Under the pieces are notes generated by a model, which saw only the letters and a list, made by a program, of their open reading frames with translations, ran no database searches and was not told the DNA's origin. From contig KE159640.1 in NCBI GenBank assembly GCA_000403315.2, positions 10,790 to 74,789 on the forward strand: 64,000 nucleotides of DNA, read 5' to 3'. Positions within the stretch are counted from its first letter, which is position 1; each line of letters opens with the position of its first letter. Of this stretch, positions 51,400 through 59,027 are shown piece by piece. The stretch is from Lachnospiraceae bacterium A2 (GTDB lineage: Bacteria; Bacillota; Clostridia; Lachnospirales; Lachnospiraceae). A program made the translations under genes and the position numbers.

Positions 51400-51673
51400 A
51401 AACTTCCTCCCAGTCTGTGCTTTTTTCCACCATGCGGATATACTTCTTTGCTTCAAAATAACTTTCCATTTCCAAACGGAGATGGCGGTAAAAACAGGGA
51501 TACCATTCCCCGGCTCCGCCGTCATCCAGCTTCCTTGCCAGGCACAGCACCCGGCGTTTCACCTTTTCATCCACCGTCAGGGCAGTGACCCATTTCAGCC
51601 TGCGGACGGTGTTCTCATGGCTCCCGCACCCAAAGGCATATAAAATCTTCTTTTCCTCAATGCTTAACTTCAT
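51383..51673 (-). CDS. Unrecognised IME protein, upstream partner
   Basis: A 96-residue protein: MKLSIEEKKILYAFGCGSHE, then TVRRLKWVTALTVDEKVKRR and YRHLRLEMESYFEAKKYIRM. Predicted all-helical. GGAGGAAGG precedes the ATG at 51673. It overlaps the downstream gene by 17 bases. Not recognised as a named family; a relaxosome or transfer role is possible from position. Confidence 0.6.
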   Translation of the reverse strand: MKLSIEEKKILYAFGCGSHENTVRRLKWVTALTVDEKVKRRVLCLARKLDDGGAGEWYPCFYRHLRLEMESYFEAKKYIRMVEKSTDWEEVYGKAV

Positions 51674-51986
51674 GTTCCTTCCTCCATAATTGATAGTTTG
51701 TTTCCCTGCCGTTTTGCCTGCAATCCGTTCCTGCCCGGAATCACCCCAGCGTTTTCCGTTCCTTTGGTATGCTCCTGTCATGGCACTACTTCTCCGGGAA
51801 CGGTATCACTTGCAGCCGGTCATTCTGTTTTCAATGTCCTGTGACACTGAGATCTTATCAAAATAAACCGGCTTCCCCCGTATGTCCGAAAGGCTGGAAA
51901 ATTTCCCGAAAAGCCAAAATTTCCACGCTTTCGGAAACGCCCTGTGCTATAATGGTCACAAACCCTGTTTTGAGAGGAGGGGCGCA
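51674..51986 (+). promoter_or_regulatory. Divergent control region with xre promoter
   Basis: No gene. A plus-strand TATAAT at 51949-51954 precedes the XRE gene. TTTCC (51930s) and GGAAA around ACGCTTTC, with TTTCCCGAAAA nearby, form operator-like inverted repeats over this promoter. Bases 51674-51900 show nothing else I can name. Confidence 0.45.
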
Positions 51987-52844
51987 ATGTATATAAAACT
52001 GACGCTTCAGGAGAAATTGAAAGACGAGAGAACCAGCCGCCGCATGACCCTTGCGGAACTGGAAAAGGCAACGGGCATAGCGAGAGCCACGCTGGGAAAA
52101 TATGAATCCGACAAATGCACGGATATAAGCCCGTTCAACCTTGCAAAGCTGGCGGAATACTACGGTCTTTCCATGGACTACCTCATGGGGCTGACCGAAA
52201 ATAAGAACCACCCGAACACCGCCCTGCATGAGCTGCACTTGAATGATTCCACAGTTGATTTGTTAAAAAGCGGCGCACTGAACAACCGGCTCCTCTGTGA
52301 GTTTGTCTGCCATCCCGGATTCCTGCGCCTGCTGACGGATATGGAAGTCTGCATTGACCGGATTGCGGATATGCGTATCCATGACATGAACTTAGTTCTG
52401 GAAAAAGCAAGGCAGTCCGTCATGGAACAGCGGCAGCCCCCTGAAAACGACCTCTATATGCGTACTTTAGAATTAGGGCAGGTCAGCGAGGAACTGTTTT
52501 TCAGCCATGTTATCCATGATGACCTTGACCGGATTGTAAAAGACCTCCGCACCCGGCACGAATCCGACAACACCACTGCCGAGCCGGAAACCCCCGCAGC
52601 GGATTTTGCCAGAAACATTCCGGTGATACTGCTGGACGCCCTCATGCACAAAGGCACGGCGGACGAAAAACGGGCGTTTACCATCTGCCGGGTATTTGGC
52701 ATAGATTACACGAGCCTTCCGGAAGATGAGCGCATCACCCTTGCCCGTGTATTTAAAAAATCCCCACTGCTGCCCGTGTCCGCAAGCCAGCGTGGCAAAT
52801 CAAAGCTGCTGTCCCTGTTTGGCAAGAAAAAAACGAAAGAATAA
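51987..52844 (+). CDS. XRE-family transcriptional regulator
   Basis: A 285-residue regulator. HTH: LQEKLKDERTSRRMTLAELE, KATGIARATLGKYE, then LAKLAEYYGLSMDYLMGL. The C-terminal 200 residues are a long helical domain without a family I recognise. The ATG at 51987 follows AGAGGAGGGG. It faces the mobilization genes and may control them or the excision of the IME. It is the only large regulator inside the element. Confidence 0.83.
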   Translation: MYIKLTLQEKLKDERTSRRMTLAELEKATGIARATLGKYESDKCTDISPFNLAKLAEYYGLSMDYLMGLTENKNHPNTALHELHLNDSTVDLLKSGALNNRLLCEFVCHPGFLRLLTDMEVCIDRIADMRIHDMNLVLEKARQSVMEQRQPPENDLYMRTLELGQVSEELFFSHVIHDDLDRIVKDLRTRHESDNTTAEPETPAADFARNIPVILLDALMHKGTADEKRAFTICRVFGIDYTSLPEDERITLARVFKKSPLLPVSASQRGKSKLLSLFGKKKTKE

Positions 52845-52963
52845 CGCAAAAAGGGCTGCCATTCCCGCAAAATCCGGGTTAGCAGTCCTCTTTACCATAT
52901 CGTGTGTCCCATGTTCAATTTTCCGGCTTTAGAGCCACTTTTTCCAGACAGGAGCCAGCCGCA

Positions 52964-53348
52964 TTACGCATAGACCAGTTCCGCATAAATAATTTCTTCC
53001 GCCCGACTGCGTATGCTGTTCATATGCTGCACCCACGCAAGCTGGTTCCGGGCTTTCAGTTCCTCCGTCACGCCCTCGGCGGCTTTCATCTGCTCCATGA
53101 TAAGGTCAAGCCGCTCCTGTGCCTGCTCGTCCACGTCGGCAAGGTGCGTCCAGAGTTTCCCGGACAACAGCAGGCTGCAATAAAGGGCGGGGCGGGCTTC
53201 TTCCAGATAGGCTTTACGCCTGCGCCCCCCAATGCCCGATTGGGCGGGATTCCTCCGTCAGCCGCAGGGCGGGAATGTAATAATCACCCACAAGAACGTA
53301 GTCAAGACCGTTGGTATCGTCATGGATTCTTTCTGGCAGTTCTTTCAT
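52964..53348 (-). pseudogene. tnpV: TnpV-like transposon protein, frameshifted
   Basis: First part (from ATG 53348, after AGGAGG): KELPERIHDDTNGLDYVLVG, DYYIPALRLTEESRPIGHWG, then a stop. Second part in another frame: RRKAYLEEARPALYCSLLLS, GKLWTHLADVDEQAQERLDL, ending AEEIIYAELVYA. Together they match TnpV of Tn4451-type elements. One G fewer in the six-G run near 53221-53228 would join them. It is probably a recent frameshift or a base-call error. Confidence 0.75.
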
Positions 53349-53451
53349 TAGTGACCTCCTGTATTCAGTTTTCCAGAATCCAGTTGTTCGTGTCCCTGTT
53401 CATGCGAATTTATAAGGCAACTGAACTCTTCACGAACAAGTATGGCATATC

Positions 53452-53523
53452 TTTTCCGGTCTTTTGATAATTTAAACCGTAGGACTGCGACGTACCCCTT
53501 GTGTCAGAGGTATTGTAAAGGTC
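53452..53523 (-). pseudogene. virD4: virD4 fragment 4
   Basis: 24 codons, DLYNTSDTRGTSQSYGLNYQ then KTGK, between intron A and the IME. In the usual coupling protein this stretch directly precedes ELMSQDEIAVMDGG, which is found at 42505. Exact multiples of three bases on both sides keep the frame. Confidence 0.85.
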
Positions 53524-56064
53524 ATGAGGTAAGCGCCTCGTGGACGCTCCCTCCCGAACCGTGCGGGCACCTCTCGATGCACACGGCTCTCCATATGCCG
53601 TCAACTAACAAAATCAGTCTTTTCCGTGTATCTCACGGTGACACGCCGGGCATACTGCCAGCGTTTTCCTGCGGTTCTTTAGCATAACTTTTTCCCACTC
53701 ATATTCACCGCTAAGGCTTTTCAGCCGTTTTACCTGATGAATCTCCACGTCATTTGTGTACTGTCCGCAGAGTTCACAAGTTTTCGAGCGCAGTTTTGCC
53801 GCTATGCGGTTTGCTCTGTCATACCGTTTGTAGGCCGGAAGAATATCTGCCTGCGGCACATTGGGCTTATCCTTGCGGATAAAAGGCCCCCTGTAAAATA
53901 CGCTCTCTTTCATACCGCTTTTTGTCTTGTAAATGACTGTAAACCGTCCATCCCTAAAATATTTCTTCTTAATCTTTCTGGTCTTTGTGCGGTATTTATT
54001 TGCGAATGTTTTCAGCATACTGTAATGCATCAGACTCGCAAACTTACTCATTGCGCATACATTACATGCCAGTGAGTAATAGTTGTACAGACCTCTGATT
54101 TCAGAGTTGTACTTTGACAGAATTTCAATGTCTTTGCGGTTAATGAGCTGTGGTCTGTGAATGGCTTTCCAATGCTCTTTGTGTGTAACTTTGTCTTTCT
54201 TGATACGGATTGCACCATACTCCAATAGTTTCGATTCCCATTTCTCATGCGGCATATATAGTTTCACTGCGCCGCTGTATCCCTTCACTTTCCTGCCCTG
54301 ACGTTTTGTGACTTCCCGGCTTTTTGAAATTGAAATATCATAGCCAAGAAACCTCGCCCGGTCAGTTGCGTGGGTGATTTTGGTTTTCTCCACTGACAGT
54401 GTAAGGTTCAGTTTTTCTTTGAGGAACACGGCTAAATCTGCTTTTAAGGCTTCTGCGTCCTTTTTGCTCCCGATAATGCTTATGATAAAATCATCCGCAT
54501 AACGGACGTATTGCAGGTTTTTGTAAGTTTCATCCCGAAACTGCTTAGACGGGATTTCCCTCTGCTTCTCCCGCAGTCTGCGTAATTCCCCGGCACGTTC
54601 TTTCTTTTCGGCTTCACTAAGGCTGTCCCATACTTCCCTGTTCTGGCGCATAAACCTCTGCACCTCACGGTTCCGTCTGGCGTATTCCGGATTCACTTTG
54701 CGGTTTATCCGGTTTCCTTTTATAAAGCCTGCCTTGTATTCCTCCACGTACATATCCAGTTCATGCAGATAAATATTTGCCAGAACAGGACTGATGCCAG
54801 AACCCTGCGGAGTGCCGCAGTATGTCCTGTTGTACTGCCATTGTTCCATATATCCGGATTTTAAAAACTTCCACATCAATGTGATAAATGCTTCGTCATC
54901 AATGCGTCTGCGCAGGATATCAATCAGCACGTGGTGGTCAAAGCTGTCAAAACATGCCTGAATATCCCCCTCCACAAACCAGTTTGCCCCGGCGAATGTC
55001 CGCTGTATCTGTTCGAGGGCTGTATGGCAGCTCCTCTTTGGGCGGAATCCGTGGGAATAATCGGAGAAGGTTGGTTCATAAATGCTTTCCAGTATCATTC
55101 GGACTACTTCCTGCACCAGCTTGTCATCCCCGGAAGGAATCCCAAGCGGACGCTTTTTACTGCTGTTTTTCTTCGCAATATATGTACGTCGTGCAGGTTT
55201 CGGGCGGTATGAGCGGTCTTTTAATGCGCTGATGATACGCTCTATCCTCGGACTGCTCATACCGTCCAGTGTTTCTCCATCCACACCCGGCGTCATGCTC
55301 CCCTCATTGGCGTAGATATTCCTATATGCCAACAGGTAGAACTCCGGGTTGTATAAGTTCCGGTAAAGCCTTTGGAACTTATATGATAAATCTTTAGACT
55401 GTTTGTTTAGGCTATTTAATACATCAGTTGGATTTCTCATGATGCCTCACGCACCTTCCTTTCTTGTTTGTATTAAAGACATACTGCTCCCCTTCGTCAT
55501 GTGGGCGGCTCTCCCGCTTCCGTTTTTACGGCTATCCCTGTAAATCCAGAGTCCACGGGCTACTATGGGAGCTGTGTAACCATGCCCGCAAATGGGCGGG
55601 TTTAGGTCATCCCCGGTAGCATATGCCATACATAGCGTTCCGTGTTGTCGGTAATCTTTGTAGATATGTGGCGTTCGCCGTTCAACCTAATCTAAGGCTT
55701 GCCTTGCTTCGGATATCACACGCCTGCCGACAATCGAGCGACAGCCGCCAAAGCACCATGCGTTCCATCTTCTTTCGCACGTAGGCCAGATACTCCCAGG
55801 CTCCGGCTACCAATCAAGCAGTTTAGCTTTCATCCTCATACACGGATTTTCATCCCCGCATAAAATGACGGTTAGAAGATTGCGCCATTCCATGCCAGTT
55901 ATAGTGAAGAATACTATAACAACGACATGCTACACTCCCCAGAGGGTTTCCCCTCACGGATAAGTCGTGGAATGATAGACAGTGAATTTTCACCTTCCTT
56001 TCTTTAATATCTTTGTCTACCGCTTGCTAAAGGCGGTTTATGGCATACACCCTAACGGGCGCAC
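53524..56064 (-). mobile_element. Group II intron A in virD4
   Basis: Starts GTGCGCCCGTTAGGGTG at 56064 and ends CTTACCTCAT at 53524. Domain V is visible at about 53542-53585 (GAGCCGTGTG...CGCACGGTTC). It splits virD4 between codons for Ile and Asp (KETI and DLYNT). It encodes an intact reverse transcriptase/maturase. The stretch 55441-56064 is intron RNA domains I-III. Confidence 0.9.
53614..55440 (-). CDS. Group II intron reverse transcriptase/maturase (intron A)
   Basis: A 608-residue LtrA-type protein. RT motifs: RPLGIPSGDDKLVQEVVRMI, HGFRPKRSCHTALEQI, FVEGDIQACFDSFDHHVL, GTPQGSGISPVLANIYLHEL, and the active-site YVRYADDFIISI. Maturase domain X follows. A C-terminal HNH-type region has CELCGQYT and CPACHREIHGKD; the usual HH pair is HQ (EIHQVKRLKS), so endonuclease activity may be reduced. 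Start ATG 55440 after GAGG. It promotes splicing and retrohoming of its intron. Confidence 0.93.
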   Translation of the reverse strand: MRNPTDVLNSLNKQSKDLSYKFQRLYRNLYNPEFYLLAYRNIYANEGSMTPGVDGETLDGMSSPRIERIISALKDRSYRPKPARRTYIAKKNSSKKRPLGIPSGDDKLVQEVVRMILESIYEPTFSDYSHGFRPKRSCHTALEQIQRTFAGANWFVEGDIQACFDSFDHHVLIDILRRRIDDEAFITLMWKFLKSGYMEQWQYNRTYCGTPQGSGISPVLANIYLHELDMYVEEYKAGFIKGNRINRKVNPEYARRNREVQRFMRQNREVWDSLSEAEKKERAGELRRLREKQREIPSKQFRDETYKNLQYVRYADDFIISIIGSKKDAEALKADLAVFLKEKLNLTLSVEKTKITHATDRARFLGYDISISKSREVTKRQGRKVKGYSGAVKLYMPHEKWESKLLEYGAIRIKKDKVTHKEHWKAIHRPQLINRKDIEILSKYNSEIRGLYNYYSLACNVCAMSKFASLMHYSMLKTFANKYRTKTRKIKKKYFRDGRFTVIYKTKSGMKESVFYRGPFIRKDKPNVPQADILPAYKRYDRANRIAAKLRSKTCELCGQYTNDVEIHQVKRLKSLSGEYEWEKVMLKNRRKTLAVCPACHREIHGKD

Positions 56065-56400
56065 TATGGTTTCCTTACCCAAAATTTCCGCCATCTCTTT
56101 TAGAGTGGTCTTTTCCTTCCCTCCGAGGAATAAGGTGGTATCACAATTCCCTTCAATGGTGTCGGCGTTATCCTTATAAATCGCTTTGAGCTGCGACTTC
56201 GACTGCAAGATAATGGAAGCTGATATTTCCCGGCTCCGGATTGTGGCAATCAGCTTCTCAAACTTTGGTATCTGCCCGATGTTTGCAAACTCATCGAGTA
56301 AGCAGCGCACATGGACGGGCAGCCTGCCATGATACACATCATCCGCCCTGTCACAGAGCAGGTTAAAAAGCTGCGTATACATGATAGACACGATAAAATT
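56065..56400 (-). pseudogene. virD4: virD4 fragment 3
   Basis: 112 codons starting NFIVSIMYTQLFNLLCDRAD, with the Walker B-like VRCLLDEFANIGQIPKFEKL, then ATIRSREISASIILQSKSQL, ending AEILGKETI. It joins fragment 2 (ending DDTF) and fragment 4 (DLYNT) in frame once the introns are removed. Confidence 0.87.
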
Positions 56401-58911
56401 GTAGGGTAGGAAAGTGCCGCCTTGCCGTATTTCTAGGGTAGGTCTGCACAGTCCCCCCTCAGAACCGTGCTTACAACTCTCGCTGTACACGGCTCCGTCT
56501 TTGCTTGGTCAATAAAAAACTCATTGGTTGTGAATCTTGATATGGCACTGTTTGCATACTACAAGAGTTTTTCGCCGTTTGGCTATCATCGCACGCTCCC
56601 AATCCTCTTTTCCTTTCAGATTTTTGAGTTTGTTGATGTGATGAACCTCATAGCAGTCACTTTCGGTTGTGCCACACAATTCACAAGTGTGTGCCTTTAG
56701 TCGCTTTTCAAACGTATTTACCGACATTCTGTATATCTGCGTTGCATAGGTAATTCTATCGGTAGGGTTCTTCACGTTTTTACTGTCAGCATATTTGGCA
56801 AAATAACATCTTTTCAGCCCCTGCTTTGTTTCATATGGGATACCCCATTCGCCTTTGCCGTCCTTAAACTTTCTTATCATTTTAGGTACAGAACTTCTAT
56901 GCTTATTGGCAAGGGTTCGCAAGCAGCTATATTCCATCAGGTATGCCAGATAGCATAATCTGTTGAAATTGCTCGCCAGACTGTAGTAATTGCATATCCC
57001 CCGCAACTCGCTGTTATAGCTTGACACTATTTCAAGGTCTGAAAGATGCAATAGTTCCGCCCGGTGGACTGGACGTAAATTTCCATTAAGTTCCTGTATT
57101 GCGATGCCTTTTGAAAAGATAAATTTGTGGATTTTATCCGAAAGAGGAACCACAAGTTCAACTTTGTTGCTCATTGTTCGTTTAGCGTGTTTCATTTTGC
57201 CGACACGCTTTACTTTTGCGTCACGCCTTACACGAATGTCATAGCCAAGGAAGCGTGCATAACTATTGCTGTGGGTAATAAGCGTCTTTTCATCACTTAA
57301 TTCCATTTTCAGTGCCTGTCCGATAAACTCGGCAAGTTTTCGCTTGATTTCCACACAGTCTTCACGGTTTCCATTCACACCAACTAAAAAATCGTCCGCA
57401 TACCGTATATATTTGATTTTCTTATCGGTCTGCGATTTAGCAGGAGTTTTCAGCACCAGTTTATGGAAACGTTTGTATTCATTAATCCAGTTCTGCCGTT
57501 CCTCACCGCTTGATTCGTTGATGTGCCTTCGGGCTACCGTCTGTTTGCTTAACAATGCCCGGTATTCCGGCGTGTAGTTTTTTTCTTCATAAACATCGAA
57601 ATCAGCTTTTAGCTTCATCACAAATTTATCCAGCTCATGAAGATAAATATTGGCGAGTATCGGTGAGATAATCCCGCCCTGTGGAGTTCCGCTGTATGTA
57701 CCATAGTAGCGCCAATCTTCCATATATCCCGCTTTCATAAACTTGTGTATCAGCTTAATCAGCCGTGTGTCCTTGATTTTACTGTTAATCAGGCTTGCTA
57801 ATACAGTGTGGTTAATGTTATCAAAACAGCCTTTAATGTCACCCTCAACGAACCACCTTGCCCCAGTAAATTCTTTTTTTAATTCAGTCAGGGCAGTATG
57901 GCAGCTTCTGTTTGGTCTGAATCCGTGTGAGCAGTTTAGAAAAACAGGTTCATATACGGCTTGCAGTACCATTCTAAGGGCTTCCTGTACCAGCTTGTCT
58001 GTGAATGTGGGTATCCCAAGCGGCCGCTTCTTTTTACTGTTTGACTTTTCAATGTAAGTTCGGCGTACCGGCTTAGGCTGATAGGTTTCATCTGCCAGCG
58101 ATTTTATGATTTTTGCGATTTTTGTTTCGCTGAAACCATCTGCTGTGTCATGGTTTACCCCTTTTGTTGCCGCTCCATTATTGGCATACAGATTCCTGTA
58201 CGCTTCATAATAGATGTCAGGACGCAACAGGTAACGGTATAACTTGGTAAATACTTCTTCTTTGTTACGGTTTGAGTTCTTATTGATTCTTGCTAAAATC
58301 TCCATTGTTGGTTTCATTATGAGGTTTTCCTCCCTAATCAATTTTTGATTTTAGTACGCATTGACTACGCCCCTTCGCCATGTGAGCGGCGTTACCGCTT
58401 CCGGTTTTACGGCTATCCCTGTCAGTTCAGGGTTCTCGGACTACTACGGGCGTTCCGTACCCATGCAGGATATTCAGGCTCTGCGCCATAGCCAGTTCAT
58501 GGCATTCCTGTTTAGGGTATCCCCAGTTAGCACTCTGCCTTGGTAAATGTGGATTGTCGGCTCTGCTTTCGTTTCGTTAATACAGGTTCTCCTGCTTGTC
58601 ACGTGTGATTGTGATAACCGTTTACTAACGTTCAAGTAGCAAACGCCACACGTCAGAGGTTACAGGCACTTTCCTCCGTCTGGACGCAACAGAAACTTGA
58701 AACTCACATTCAGTAAATCCAACTTAAACCTCATATCCACTTGGTCTTGCGGTTCAGTCGTGCCCGATTGCCTTTTGGGCAACTTACCGCTTTCCTGCCG
58801 TGCTGTGTTCCCGTGTCAGCTTTCGCCTTTCGGTCAGGCAGACGACCTCCCGCGTTATCATGCGGAACAGTACCAATAATCTGCAATGCAAAATGCCCTA
58901 TCTGGGCGCAC
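56401..58911 (-). mobile_element. Group II intron B in virD4
   Basis: Starts GTGCGCCCAGATAGGG at 58911 and ends TTTCCTACCCTAC at 56401. Domain V is at about 56452-56495 (GAGCCGTGTACAG and GTAAGCACGGTTC). It splits virD4 between TTC (Phe) and AAT (Asn). It carries an intact reverse transcriptase. 58318-58911 holds the structured intron RNA. Confidence 0.9.
56521..58317 (-). CDS. Group II intron reverse transcriptase/maturase (intron B)
   Basis: A 598-residue LtrA-type protein with RPLGIPTFTDKLVQEALRMV, GARWFVEGDIKGCFDNINHT, GTPQGGIISPILANIYLHEL and the active site YIRYADDFLVGV. The maturase and HNH regions (CELCGTTE, EVHHINKLKN, VCKQCHIKIH) are complete, including the HH pair. The ATG at 58317 follows GGGAGG. 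It is about half identical in look to the intron A protein, so the two introns are relatives but not copies. Confidence 0.93.
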   Translation of the reverse strand: MKPTMEILARINKNSNRNKEEVFTKLYRYLLRPDIYYEAYRNLYANNGAATKGVNHDTADGFSETKIAKIIKSLADETYQPKPVRRTYIEKSNSKKKRPLGIPTFTDKLVQEALRMVLQAVYEPVFLNCSHGFRPNRSCHTALTELKKEFTGARWFVEGDIKGCFDNINHTVLASLINSKIKDTRLIKLIHKFMKAGYMEDWRYYGTYSGTPQGGIISPILANIYLHELDKFVMKLKADFDVYEEKNYTPEYRALLSKQTVARRHINESSGEERQNWINEYKRFHKLVLKTPAKSQTDKKIKYIRYADDFLVGVNGNREDCVEIKRKLAEFIGQALKMELSDEKTLITHSNSYARFLGYDIRVRRDAKVKRVGKMKHAKRTMSNKVELVVPLSDKIHKFIFSKGIAIQELNGNLRPVHRAELLHLSDLEIVSSYNSELRGICNYYSLASNFNRLCYLAYLMEYSCLRTLANKHRSSVPKMIRKFKDGKGEWGIPYETKQGLKRCYFAKYADSKNVKNPTDRITYATQIYRMSVNTFEKRLKAHTCELCGTTESDCYEVHHINKLKNLKGKEDWERAMIAKRRKTLVVCKQCHIKIHNQ

Positions 58912-59027
58912 GAACGTGTCATCGGTATCGGAGATAATGACAAACAATGCTGTCTTTTCATCCCCAATCATATCAAGCCCCAACTCGTCATAGCTTGTCA
59001 GGTCACGTAGCTCCTTGAATAGCGATA
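58912..59027 (-). pseudogene. virD4: virD4 fragment 2
   Basis: 116 bases between introns B and C. With the last base of fragment 1 it reads ISLFKELRDLTSYDELGLDM, IGDEKTALFVIISDTDDTF, a typical stretch of VirD4/TraG proteins before the NFIVS motif. Its small size (39 codons with neighbours) shows how close together the two introns inserted. Confidence 0.85.

Larger units (their letters stand above)
42506..53451. mobile_element. 10.9-kb integrative mobilizable element inserted in virD4
   Basis: The virD4 reading frame is interrupted after AAA (53452) and resumes at GAG (42505). AAAGA stands at both junctions in the same orientation (42504-42508 and 53450-53454), consistent with a serine recombinase core containing GA. 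Similar sequences in inverted orientation lie inside each end (GAANTCTTCAC at 53423 plus strand and 42533 minus strand). Inside are a serine recombinase, TnpW-like protein, VapE and CHC2 proteins, MobV relaxase, regulators and cargo. IMEs that integrate into traG/virD4 genes of ICEs are known in Firmicutes. Confidence 0.85.

Noticed and set aside
56064..56064. virD4 pieces as separate small genes
   Set aside because: Each piece matches a different consecutive part of one protein, and the intron boundary signals lie exactly at the breaks.
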